A stretch of 64,000 nt of DNA from Streptomyces tauricus (GTDB lineage Bacteria > Actinomycetota > Actinomycetes > Streptomycetales > Streptomycetaceae). The stretch covers positions 124,001 to 188,000 of the forward strand of contig NZ_BMVY01000001.1 of the NCBI RefSeq assembly GCF_014650955.1, read 5' to 3'. The notes below the pieces were generated by a model. The model saw nothing but the letters and a program-made list of their open reading frames with translations. It was not told where the DNA came from and ran no database searches. The first letter of the stretch is position 1; every line of letters begins with the position of its first letter. This document shows positions 33,055 to 43,800 of the stretch, in pieces. The position numbers were made by a program, and so were the translations under genes.

Positions 33055-35775
33055 TCAGCCTTCGACGACCTCCACGACACCCGTGTCGCCGTCGACGACG
33101 ATCAGGTCGCCCGTGTTGATGCGCTGTGTGGCGTGCTTGGTGTTGACCACGGACGGCACGTTGAACTCCCGCGACACGATCGAGCTGTGGGAGAGCATCG
33201 AACCGATGTCGGTGACCACCGCGCCGGCGATGGCGAAGAGCGGTGTCCAGGACGCGTCGGTGTAGCGGGTGACCAGGACCTCGCCGGGCTGGAACTCGTC
33301 GGCCTGCCAGACCAAATCTTCCACGATGCGCGCGCGGCCCATGATCCGACCCGGGCTGGAGCCCAGCCCTTCGAGACGGCTCCCGTCGGCCGCCGGCCGC
33401 ACCGACTGCGTGATGTCGTGCTCGCCGACGAACGTGAGCGGCGGCTCGGGCAGCCGGTTGTGGTACTCGTGCAGCCGCCGCCGCTCGTCCAGCTCGGCCC
33501 GGGAGAACGCCTCGCGCTCCGTGGCGTCACCGGCCAGGTAGGCCCGTACGTCCTCGAATTCGAGGAAGGCGACCTCGTCCAGCGAGTGCAGGACGCCTTC
33601 CGCGACGAGCCGCCTGCCCACCTCGTACACGACGTTCCTGACCAGCCAGATCGACGTGATCATCGACATGCGGGTGGTCTCGCGCAGCTCGCTGCACAGG
33701 CTGTACATCGAGATGACGGTCTCCAGGACCTTCCGCTTGGGCAGCGGCAGCTTCGCCAGGACCGCCCGGCCGTCGCCCTCCGCGTGGGCACGGCTGCGTC
33801 CCATCAGGTCGTCCACGGAGATCCCGTCGGCGGCATAGCGGCGGATCATCTGGAAGATGTACGAGGGGTCGTCGATCCAGCGCGGATGGGTGAGCTCCAT
33901 CTCCTGGCGGCCTCGGGTGCCGTTGGCCCGCAGGAACGGCTCCACCTGGGTGTTCCAGAAGGCCAGGCCCTCGGGATCGCGGCGCAGCCGGTCCTCGATC
34001 TCGTCGAGAGGTGCCTCGTCGATGATCTCCAATACGCGCGGCCTGGCCTTCGCGGCCTGGGCCACACCCCAGATCTCCTGTGCCGAGGCGACGGTCCGCA
34101 GGCTCGACATGTCGGTCTTGATGCGGTTCTGCAGATTGTCACCGTCGGCGCCGAGCCACTTGGCGCACAGCTCCGTGAGGACGCCGTAGAACCCGAACGC
34201 GTTGATGTAGTACGGCATGTAACCGACGTGCGCGTCGTGGAAGTAGCCGAGGTAGCGGGTCAGTTCGGCGTCGAGTTCCCGGCGGCTCATCCGTGTCAGG
34301 TCCAGCCGCCGGGCGCGGTCGAACTCGTAGAGCCGCGAGCCGGCCATCTCCTCGGCACGCTGCTTCATGCTCAGCATCTCGGTGGCCGTGGCCTGCACCC
34401 AGTGCACCGTGGAGAGCAGATCCTCCACACCTCCGGGAAAGGTGCCGAAGGGGTTCCTGTACGCGGCGAGGTCGACCTCCTCGCTGACGAAGCGCTTGGT
34501 GAAGTGGCGCTGGTCGCGGGTGGGCAGGCACTGCCCGAGCAGATAGGCCGTGTAGGAGATGTTCAGATACACATGTCCCTGGAAGAAGCCCATCTGCAGA
34601 CCTACGTCACCGGTGTCCCGCACCCCGAGCGCGGCGGCGCAGTCCCCGTGCACATTCCGCTGGTAGTACTGCGCGAAGCTGAGACCGAGCGGTGACATCA
34701 GCCCGACGAAGATCTCACCGATGTCCATCCGCGACCAGAGCGTGCCGTGCTGCACGGGATCGCTCTGCCGCGCGAGGTACGGGCTGCGCTCGCCGTCCGT
34801 CGTCGCCCTGTCCGAGGGGCGCGTGGTGACCGGCCTGGCCTGGAGGAGGTGGAGTTCTCCGTCGCGCATGGCCCACTCGATGTCCTGTTCCGTGCCGTAG
34901 TGCGAACGGACCCGGACGGCGAGCCCGGCGAGCACACGCAACTGCTCCCGGGTCAGACAGGGCGCGTCGCGGTCGGCGGCGTCGACCTTCGTCATACCGA
35001 TCCGGCCGGGGGTGAGGGGCGCGCACTTGGTCACCTTGTACCGCACATGTTCCTCGACGACCTCCAGCGTGCGGTCGTCGACGACGAAGAAGTCACTGGA
35101 CACCCGTCCGGAGACCAGCCCCTCGCCCAGTCCGCAACAGGCCTCCACGACAAGGCGGTTGGGCCGTGCGCCGACCGGGTCGACGGTGAACAGCACCCCG
35201 CTGACGTCCGCCTGGACCATCTCCTGCACGACCACGGCGATGGAGCCCGCGGGTCCCGTCCCGTCGCGGTAGGCGGCGGCGCGGTCCGACCACAGGGAGG
35301 CCCAGCAGACCTTCACCGCCCGCAGCAGGTCCTCGTCGCCCGACACGTCCAGGACGGTGTCGTGCTGGCCGGCGAAGGACTGGGCGGCGGAGTCCTCCCG
35401 GCAGGCCGACGAACGGACCGCGACCCGGGGCCTGCCCAGGTCCTCGTAGGCGGCGACGATCGCACGGGTGAGGGGCTCGGGTATCTCCCGGGACGTGATC
35501 AGCTCACGGACGGCCCCGGGATCCGCGTCGCGCGCCTCGACGGCCCGGATCTCCGCGCCGAGGCCCGTCTCGCGCAGGAACAGGTCGAACAGGCCGGTGG
35601 TGAGGCAGAACGCGGGCGGGACGGGCAGTCCCGCCTCGATCAGCTCGCTCAGCCGGGCGGCCTTGCCGCCCAGGACCTCGCTGCCGGCACCGGACGCGGA
35701 CGTGCGACCGAGCACGACCACCAGTGAGGAGGGAGAGGAGGCGGGGGCCGGAGTGCTTGCCGTGCGTGTGTCCAT
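33055..35775 (-). CDS. redH: RedH-type PEP-synthase-like ligase, joins MBC and alkylpyrrole
   Basis: ATG 35775 follows GGGAG at 8 nt, giving 906 residues. The N-terminal PPDK/PEP-synthase ATP-binding domain (GGKAARLSELIEAGLPVPPA, RVAVRSSACREDSAAQSFAG, QEMVQADVSGVLFTVDP) is followed by a long central region and a C-terminal swivelling domain with the phospho-His motif GSMLSHSSIVSREFNVPSV (His near residue 862). In the red pathway RedH condenses 4-methoxy-2,2'-bipyrrole-5-carbaldehyde with 2-undecylpyrrole using ATP to give undecylprodigiosin. The position between redI and redG is canonical. The frame continues upstream into redI, but that part is out of frame with redI and not coding. Confidence 0.9.
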   Translation of the reverse strand: MDTRTASTPAPASSPSSLVVVLGRTSASGAGSEVLGGKAARLSELIEAGLPVPPAFCLTTGLFDLFLRETGLGAEIRAVEARDADPGAVRELITSREIPEPLTRAIVAAYEDLGRPRVAVRSSACREDSAAQSFAGQHDTVLDVSGDEDLLRAVKVCWASLWSDRAAAYRDGTGPAGSIAVVVQEMVQADVSGVLFTVDPVGARPNRLVVEACCGLGEGLVSGRVSSDFFVVDDRTLEVVEEHVRYKVTKCAPLTPGRIGMTKVDAADRDAPCLTREQLRVLAGLAVRVRSHYGTEQDIEWAMRDGELHLLQARPVTTRPSDRATTDGERSPYLARQSDPVQHGTLWSRMDIGEIFVGLMSPLGLSFAQYYQRNVHGDCAAALGVRDTGDVGLQMGFFQGHVYLNISYTAYLLGQCLPTRDQRHFTKRFVSEEVDLAAYRNPFGTFPGGVEDLLSTVHWVQATATEMLSMKQRAEEMAGSRLYEFDRARRLDLTRMSRRELDAELTRYLGYFHDAHVGYMPYYINAFGFYGVLTELCAKWLGADGDNLQNRIKTDMSSLRTVASAQEIWGVAQAAKARPRVLEIIDEAPLDEIEDRLRRDPEGLAFWNTQVEPFLRANGTRGRQEMELTHPRWIDDPSYIFQMIRRYAADGISVDDLMGRSRAHAEGDGRAVLAKLPLPKRKVLETVISMYSLCSELRETTRMSMITSIWLVRNVVYEVGRRLVAEGVLHSLDEVAFLEFEDVRAYLAGDATEREAFSRAELDERRRLHEYHNRLPEPPLTFVGEHDITQSVRPAADGSRLEGLGSSPGRIMGRARIVEDLVWQADEFQPGEVLVTRYTDASWTPLFAIAGAVVTDIGSMLSHSSIVSREFNVPSVVNTKHATQRINTGDLIVVDGDTGVVEVVEG

Positions 35776-35794
35776 GATGAGGTCTCCCGGCCCG

Positions 35795-36910
35795 TCAGGC
35801 CTGAATGGGGGTGCCGTTGGTGCCGTCGGCGCCGTCGGCGCCGTTGGTCGCCACGAACACGCGGAACGGCTGTGTGGGGACGATCCCGGCGGCCCGGACG
35901 TCCGTGAAACCCGCCTTCTCCAGTTGGGCGACCAGTTCGTCCTCCCGGGGCAGCGGGCCGCCGAAGTCGGCGTACTCGAACCAGAGGTTGAGCACGTCCA
36001 GCCCGGCGTTGCCGCCGCCCTGGCACGACGAGGTGAGCAGCAGCCGGCCGCCGGGCGCCAGGAACGAGCGGGCCCGCTCCAGTACCTCGACGCGCTCGGC
36101 CTCGGGGAAGTAGTAGATGTTGTTGTGCAGGGTGACGAGATCGAACTGGGGCTGGAGTTCGAGGGTGCGCAGATCACCCTGGCGGGTCTCCACACGTCCG
36201 GTGAGCCCCCACTCGGCCATGTTGGCTGCCGCCCGCAGAGCCACCTCCGGCTGGAGGTCGACCGCGAGGGCCGTCAGGCGGGGGTTGAGCCGTGCGGCGT
36301 GGCGGACGTACGCCCCCGTCCCGCAGCCGATCTCCAGCAGCCGGACCGGGGTGGCGCGCTCCAGGTGCCGGTCGATCGCCTCCTGCACCATGCCCTGCAG
36401 CGCCAGAGAGGAACGGGCGATGACCGTACCGTCCTGGTCGCCGAGGGAGAAACGACGGCCCTCCTTGAGCATCCGCGGCGCGTCCAGCAGCGCGGGCACG
36501 TGGAAGCGCATGATCTCTTCGAGGGCGGCGGCCACCGCGTCGTTGCCCGCGTGGGCGAGGAGCTTGGCGGGGGTGCTCCTGAGCCGGTAGCACCCCTCAC
36601 GCACGTCCAGTTCCCCGAGACGGACACCGGTGTCCAGCCAGACGCGCAGCCGCTCCCGGTCCTGGGGCACCTCCAGATACTCGACGAGGCTGTCCAGGTC
36701 GCAGGGCCGGACGGCCAGGCACTGGAGCACACCCGAGCCCGACGCGGACGCCAGGAACGCCGCCCGGTACAGGGGTGTGACCACCACGGTGGAGAGCGCC
36801 AGCAGCAGGGGGGTCCGCGGGTCCGTGACGACCTTCGCCACCGCCAGCGCATCCGTGATCGGTGCCTCCACCCGGTCCTTGACGGTCCTGGCCAGGCTCA
36901 GTAGATCCAT
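35795..36910 (-). CDS. redI: RedI-type O-methyltransferase
   Basis: ATG 36910 follows AGGGAA, giving 371 residues. The N-terminal half is helical and resembles the dimerisation/winged-helix region of small-molecule methyltransferases. The SAM domain starts with RLLEIGCGTGAYVRHAARLN (residue about 194) and includes DLVTLHNNIYYFPEAERVEV. In the red pathway RedI methylates the 4-hydroxy group of the bipyrrole (HBC to MBC). It overlaps the end of redJ by 13 bp, indicating tight coupling. The C-terminus carries an Ala/Asp/Gly repeat (NGADGADGTNGT). Confidence 0.85.
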   Translation of the reverse strand: MDLLSLARTVKDRVEAPITDALAVAKVVTDPRTPLLLALSTVVVTPLYRAAFLASASGSGVLQCLAVRPCDLDSLVEYLEVPQDRERLRVWLDTGVRLGELDVREGCYRLRSTPAKLLAHAGNDAVAAALEEIMRFHVPALLDAPRMLKEGRRFSLGDQDGTVIARSSLALQGMVQEAIDRHLERATPVRLLEIGCGTGAYVRHAARLNPRLTALAVDLQPEVALRAAANMAEWGLTGRVETRQGDLRTLELQPQFDLVTLHNNIYYFPEAERVEVLERARSFLAPGGRLLLTSSCQGGGNAGLDVLNLWFEYADFGGPLPREDELVAQLEKAGFTDVRAAGIVPTQPFRVFVATNGADGADGTNGTPIQA

Positions 36911-37788
36911 GAGGGTTCCCTCTTCGCAGTGGGCGGACGGTCTCGCACGGCCGTTCCCGCATCCCCCGGCACGTCGAGGTGGCGGGCGAGTTCGGCACGG
37001 ATCTCGCGCAGGAGGTACGGCCTGGACGGGCCGTTGAGGAAGAAGTGGTCGCCCTCCACGTGGTGGCGCAGGAGCGAGCCCCGGGTGTGGACGCGCCATG
37101 CCTCCATCTCGTGCGCGGGCGCGATCGGGTCACGAGTGGCGGAGAACGCGGTCATCGGGCAGCTCAGGGGGCGGCGCGGGGCCCACCGGTAGGTCTCGCA
37201 GACGGTGAGGTCGGCGCGCAGCACCGGCAGGCGCCGCTCCAGGTACGAACCGCCGATGGTGTCGTCGGCGCCCAGGCCCCCGAGATCGCGTACCAGCTGC
37301 CGCAGCTCCGCGTCGGAGAGCGTGTGGTCGCGACGGTCCCCGTACAGGTGCGGTGCCCTGCTCCCCGACACGAACAGGTGCGCCGGCTCGGCCAGGCCGC
37401 GGTCCCGCAGTTCGTGTGCGACCTCGTAGGCGAGCAGCGCTCCCATGCTGTGCCCGAACAGGGCGTAGTCATGAGCGAGTTCGTGCTCCATCAACGCGTC
37501 CGTGAGATCCGCGACCAGAGCGCCCATGCCGGTGTACGGCGCCTCCCGTACGCGCAGTCCCCGGCCGGGCAGGAGGACGGGAACGACGTGCACCGGGTCG
37601 CCGAGGTGCGCCGCCCAGTTCCGGTAGACGGACGGTGTGCCGCCCGCGTACGGGAGACAGACGAGACGCAGTGGCGCGGCGCCCGCACGAGCAGGTGTGG
37701 CCGTGCTCGGGCCGAAGCCGGGGAACCAGCCGGCCGTGGGTGGTCGTGGAGCCGAGGGCCCTCTCCCCGACCGCTCGATGGTGTGCAC
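36898..37788 (-). CDS. redJ: RedJ-type type II thioesterase
   Basis: The 296-residue alpha/beta-hydrolase has LRLVCLPYAGGTPSVYRNWA, the nucleophile GHSMGALLAYEV (Ser114) and a late His in HHVEGDHFFLNG. These are the marks of type II thioesterases of PKS/NRPS systems. S. coelicolor RedJ has been shown to favour release of dodecanoate from the carrier protein RedQ, setting the alkyl chain length. The gene lies between redI and the redL-redK frame with an 19-bp gap and a 13-bp overlap, in canonical order. The first 38 residues are Pro/Gly-rich and probably disordered. Confidence 0.88.
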   Translation of the reverse strand: MHTIERSGRGPSAPRPPTAGWFPGFGPSTATPARAGAAPLRLVCLPYAGGTPSVYRNWAAHLGDPVHVVPVLLPGRGLRVREAPYTGMGALVADLTDALMEHELAHDYALFGHSMGALLAYEVAHELRDRGLAEPAHLFVSGSRAPHLYGDRRDHTLSDAELRQLVRDLGGLGADDTIGGSYLERRLPVLRADLTVCETYRWAPRRPLSCPMTAFSATRDPIAPAHEMEAWRVHTRGSLLRHHVEGDHFFLNGPSRPYLLREIRAELARHLDVPGDAGTAVRDRPPTAKREPSWIY

Positions 37789-37807
37789 GTGGATCCTCCC
37801 GGTCGGG

Positions 37808-40800
37808 TCAGCGGATGACGAGCGCGCGCCCCTCCGGCGAGTCCAGCCAGGCCAGCGTCAGCGCGATGCCCTCCTCGAAGCCCACCTCGCTCTTGAACCC
37901 GAAGTCGTCGCGCGCCCGGTCGATGGCGTAGGACTGATCACGGTCGAAGAGATGGACGGCGTGGCGGGTGAGCACGGGGCGGGACTTGATCCCCAGGGCG
38001 CCGTAGAGCCTCTCGGACACCGTGGCCACGCCCCGGGCCACCGGGGTCGGCAGGCTGAACGCGGGAGGCCTCACGCCCAGACCGCGGGCCAGTGCCTCCA
38101 CGTACTCCCGCCATGTCGTCGGATCGGGGTCCCGCATGTTGTACGCCTTGCCGACCGCGGTCTCCGACGTGCACGCGGCGATCATCCCGTCGACGAGATT
38201 GCCCACATAGACGAGACCCGCCGGTACGGCACCCCCGCGGACGTAGACCATCTGCCGGCTCAGCAGCAGCGTCGCGATCTCGATCACGAAGTCCTTGCTG
38301 CGCGGCCCGTAGACCGACACCGGCCGCACGACGGTGACGGGCAGCCCGGTCCGTTCGGCGGCCTGCCGCACGGCGCGTTCCCCCAGCAACTTGCTGCGGT
38401 TGTACGGGAGTCCGATGTCCTTGGGCTCCGCGCTCTCGTCGCAGGGGGTGACCGGATAGCCGTACACGTCGGTGGTGCTGAGGTGGACGAGGCGCTCCAC
38501 GGTCCCCGCGTGGTGGGCGGCCTCGACGAGGTTGCGGCTGCCGTCGACGTTGACGCGCCTGAACTCCTCCCACGGGCCCCAGTCGGCCGACAGGCCCGCA
38601 CAGTTGTAGACGTGCCGGACACCCGAGGTGGCGCGGCGCAGGCTCTCCCGGTCGTTCAGGTCACCGACCGCCACTTCGACGTCCACCCCTGCGAAGGCGG
38701 AGCGGTCGCTGCCCTCGCGCACCAACACCCGTACCCGGTGGCTGTGTTCGGTCAGCCGGCGTGTCAGATGACCGCCGATGAACCCGCTCGCGCCGGTGAC
38801 CAGCACGTCGGCGGCGGAGTCCCCGGCCGGTCCGGGGTGAGACGTGGGTGAGGGAAGGGGAGCGGTCGGACGTAGGGCCGCGGGCACATGCTCCGCGGGG
38901 CCGGGGGAGGGGGGTGTGTGGGTGTGTTCCGACATGGCTCGTCCCAGGAGGTCGAGGGAGTGTTCCAGGTCTTCTTCGGTGTGGTCCGCGTTGACGAAGA
39001 AGCGCAGCCGGCACTCGTCGCGTGCGACGGCCGGATAGCCGATCGGCATGACGTTCACGCCCCGCTCCAGCAGGGAGTTGGAGAGCGCCATCGTCTTCTC
39101 CCAGTCGCCGATGACGACCGGGATCACCGCCGACGCACGCGACACACCGACGTCGAAGCCGCGCGCGCGGGCCGAGTCGCGGAAGTGCTCGGCGAGCCGC
39201 CGCACCCGGGCCACGCGCTGCGGCTCGTCCCTGACGACCCGGATGGCCTCCAGGGCGGCGGCCGTGTTCGCCGGTGAGATACCGGTGCTGAAGATGTGCA
39301 GCGGAGCGGTGAACCGGAGGTACTCGATGATCGGTTCGCGGGCCGCGATGTAACCGCCGAGGCTGCCGAGCGCCTTGCTCAGCGTGCCCATCCACAGATC
39401 CACGTCACCGCGGTCGACGCCGAAGTACTCGCCGATGCCGCGGCCCGTCCGCCCCAGGACACCGATCGAGTGGGCCTCGTCGATCATCAGCATCGCGCCG
39501 TGGCGCTTCTTCACCTCGATGAACCTGCGCAGATCGGGCAGGTCACCGTCCTGGCTGTACGCGCCCTCGATGAGGACCAGGGCCCGCCGGTGCTGCGAGC
39601 GGAGCGCACCCAGCGTCGAGTCCAGCGCCCGCCAGTCGTTGTGCGGGAAGGGCCGGCGCCGGGCCCCTGAGAGCATGCAGCCGCGCAGCGCGCTGTCGTG
39701 GATCCACTCGTCGTGCAGGACCAGGTCCTCGGGCCCGAAGAGGTGCCCGATGGTCGCCACGTTCGTCGCATGGCCCCCGGCGAAGACGATCGCGGCCTCC
39801 GTGCCGAGGAACGAGGCGATCTCGGCGTCCAGTTCGTGGTGCAGGGGCGTCTCGCCGAACAGCAGGGGCGTGGCCGAACTGGAGGTGCCGTACCGGTCGA
39901 TGGCCTCCTGCGCGGCCCTGCGCACCCGCGGGTGGTGCGACAGCGCGAGGTAGTTGAAGGAGGAGAAGTTGACGACCGGGCGGCCGTCGAGCGAGATCCG
40001 GCCGGAGTTGTGGCCCTCGTGGATCCGGCCGTACGGGTTCGAACCGCTCGCCGTTGTCTGGCGGAGGCGGCCCTGCAGTTCCGCGTACTCGGCCCACTCC
40101 TCGAACACGCGCTCCTGCTTCACCCGGGGACGGTCGCCGTCCGCCCGACGTGCGGGCCCCGTCGGCGCGGCGGGCCGTGGACCGTCGACGGCGGCCGGGG
40201 GAGTGCCGGGCCCGGGGGCCGGGGGCCGGTCACGGGTGTCCAGCAGAGCCACCAACTGGCCGACGGTCGGATCCTCGGGCACCGACTCCCGGTACCTGTC
40301 CAGCTGTTCGGGGAACCGGCGGGCGAGGGCGCGTTCGAGCTCGGTGCGCATCAGCGAGTCGAAGCCCAGGTCCGTGCCCAGCCGTGCGTCCAGGGGGATC
40401 TGCTCGGGCGGGAAGGCGCAGGCCCGCGCCACGTGGTCGACGACCTCGGTGCGGACCTCGCCTCCGGCGGAGGCCGGGGTGACGGGGGCGGCGGGGGTGA
40501 GGGGGGTGACGGGACTGTCGAGGGCCGCGGGGGTGGTGGGGGCGGCCTGTGTCTGGCCGTGATCCGCGAAGCCGTTCTGTGCGGGACCGCTCGGCGCCGA
40601 CGCCGGGGCGGGTGTCGATGCCGACGCAGCCCTCGATGCTGCTGACTCGGACAACGGCTTCGATGAGAACCAGTACCGCTGCCCTTCGAGGACCGCGTGC
40701 GGTACCGGTATACGTGGCCTGCGCGCGCCCTCGTCCAGTGCGGCCCAGTCCACGGACCCGCCCGCGCAGTGCAGTCGGCCGAGCGACTGGAGAAGCGTCT

Positions 40801-43800
40801 GCCAGTCACCGTCACCCGCGGGGCCACCACGCGTGCGGCGCAGGGAGGGCAGCCACAGCACCGACTCCTCGTCGTCCGGCCCGGTCATGGTGCGTGCCAT
40901 GGTGAGGAGCGTCGGATGCGGGCCGATCTCCACGAAGGCATCGCAGCCGAGGCGACGCAGCGTCGCGAAACCGTCACCGAAACGCACCGGGCCCACCATG
41001 TGCCGCGCCCAGTCGTCGGCCCCGACCGGCCCGGTGACCTGTTCACCCGTGGCGTCGAAGACCCAGGGAATCTGCGGCGGTTGGAACGCGACACCGTCGG
41101 CCGCGGCGCGCAGCGGCCCGGCCGCACCCGCCATCAGCGGGGAGTGGAAGGCGTGCGACACCGCGAGCGGCCTGACGACGACCGCCTGACCTTCCAGCCG
41201 CGCGCGTACCGCGTCGATCTCCGTACGGGGTCCGGACAGCACCAGATGCCCGGGGGCGTTGACGGCGGCGATCGCGACGGAGTCCTCGGCGCCGGCCGCG
41301 GCGCGGATGGTCTCCGCGTCCCCGGCACAGGCGATCATCGCGCCCTCGCCGGGCTGCTCGGACATGTGCCTGCCCCGCACCACGGCCAGTGTCAGGGCGT
41401 CCTCCAGGGACATCACCCCGGCGACACAGGCGGCGCCGTACGCCCCGATGCTGTGCCCGAGCAGAGCGGTCGGCCGCACACCCAGCGAGATCCACAGCTC
41501 GGCGAGCGCGACCTCCAGTGCCACCAGCGCGGCCTGGCAGTACCGGGTGCTCGCCAGCCGGTCGGCCGACCCCTCACCGAACAGCAGCTCCGTCAGCGGG
41601 ACGCCCAGGTGGGGTCGCAGGACGCGGTCGGCGCGTTCGAGGGTGCGGGCGAACCCGCTGTGCGTGTCGTACAGCCCCTTGCCCATGCCCGTGTACTGGG
41701 TGCCCTGGCCGCTGAAGAGGAACGCGACCTTCGGCGCCCGTCCCGGCCGGGTCCGGCCGCGCACCACGGCGGTCGACGGTCCGCCGCGGGCCAGCGCGTC
41801 GAGCGCGGTGTCGAACGCCTCCTGGGAACCGCCGGTGACGACCGCCCGGAAGGCGAGCCGGGCCCGGCCGGTGTTGGCGGTGTGGCAGAGTTCCGCGAGT
41901 TCCGCGTCGGGGTGGGCGGCCAGGTGCGTACGCCAGCGCTGGGCCAGGGTGGTGAGGGCCGTCGGGGTGTGCGCCGACAGGCACAGGGCGTGGGTGGGCC
42001 GCTTCGGGGCCACCGCGTCGAGCGGATCCGGCTCGGGCGCCGATTCCAGCACCACGTGCGCGTTCGCCCCGCCGAACCCGAACGAACTGACCCCGGCCCG
42101 TACGCTGCCGGTGTCCGGCAGGCCGGTGAGCCGGGTCGGCACGTCGAGTCCGGCGTCTTCCCAGGCCAGGCGGCGGTTCGGGGTACGCAGGTGGAGCGTC
42201 GGCGGAACCTGGCGGTGCCGTACGACGAGGGCCGCCTTGATGAGCCCGGCGATGCCCGCGGCCGACTCCAGGTGGCCGATGTTGGTCTTGACCGACCCCA
42301 CCAGGCAGCGGCTGCCCTCGGGCCGGCCGCTGCCGTAGGCGGCCGCGAGGCCCTCCCATTCGACAGGGTCGCCCAGTGAGGTGCCGGTGCCGTGCGCCTC
42401 CACGTAGTCGATGTCGGAACCGCTCAGACCCGCCTGGGCCAGGGCCCGTTCGATCACGGAGCGCTGGGCCGAACCCCTCGGCGCCGTCAGGCCGTTGCTC
42501 CTGCCGCCGTGGGCGGTGGCCGACCCGCGGATCACGGCGTGGACCGGGTCACCGTCGGCGAGCGCCGCGGAGAGCGGCTTGAGGAGGACGAGGCCCACGC
42601 CCTCACCGCGTACGTAGCCGTTCGCCGAGTCGTCGAACGTACGGCACCGGCCGTCCGGGGAGAGCATGTCGCCCTGGGCGAACGCCACCGAGAGGCCCGG
42701 CGAGATCAGGAGGTTGACCCCGCCGGCCAGGGCCGTGTCGCACTCGCCGCGCCGCATGCTCTCGCAGGCGAGGTGCACCGCGAGCAACGACGACGAGCAC
42801 GCGGTGTCCACCGCGAGACTCGGCCCGCGCAGATCGAGGGTGTACGACAGCCTGTTCGCCGCGATGGAGTGCGCGTTGCCGGTCGCCGCGTGGACGTCGA
42901 TCGTGTCCAGGCGGCTCATCTGCAGTTCGGAGTAGTCATGGCTGCTGATGCCGACGAACACACCGGTCGCGCTGCCCGACAGCCCGGTCGGATCGAGGCC
43001 AGCGTCCTCCACGGTCTGCCAGGCGGTCTCCAGGAGCAGCCGCTGCTGGGGGTCCATCCGCGCCGCCTCCCGGGCGGACAGGCCGAAGAAGCGGGCGTCG
43101 AACTCGTCCACGCGATCGACGAAGCCGCCGAACGCGGGCGCGTCCACCTGCTCGGTGGCCCAACGGCCGCCCGGGACCCCGGTGATCGCGTCGCGTCCGT
43201 CCACCAGGAGCCGCCAGTAGCTGTCCGGGTCCGGGGCTCCCGGGAAACGGCACCCCATGCCGATGACGGCGATGGGCTCGTGCTCGGGGTCCTGCCGCGG
43301 CGACGGTTGCCGCAACAGTCGCGGCTGGGGCTGGGGCTGGGGCTGTGACTGGGGCTGGGATTGCGGTGGCGGGGCCGCCGCCGTCGAGATGGCCGCGCTT
43401 GCGGAGGCTGCTGCCCCTGCCGAGGCCAGGGTGTCCGCCGAGGCCGCCGGGCCCGCCACGCGCCCGGCGGCACCGACGTGGGCCGCGACGGCCCGGATGG
43501 TCGGGTGCTCGAAAGCGGTGCCCGTGCTCATCTCGCGCCCTGTCCTCGCGCCGAGTTCCGCGAGGATCGCCACGGCCTGCTTCGAGTCCAGACCCAACGA
43601 CGCCATGGGCCTGGTGACGTCGACCGAGGCGGCGGACAGGCCGAGGCGCGTCGCCACCTCCTCGACCAGCCAGGCCTCGACGGCCGCAGCGTCCCAACTG
43701 GGTTCCTCGACCGTTTCCTCGCCGGGGTCCTCGCCGAGAAACAGGCTGATCAGGGTGTCGACCCTTGGACGTGTCAGCAGCACGCCCACGGGGATCCGGG

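Noticed and set aside
35776..36195. Upstream extension of the redH frame
   Set aside because: It overlaps redI out of frame. The ATG at 35775 has a proper ribosome site and the family similarity begins after it.
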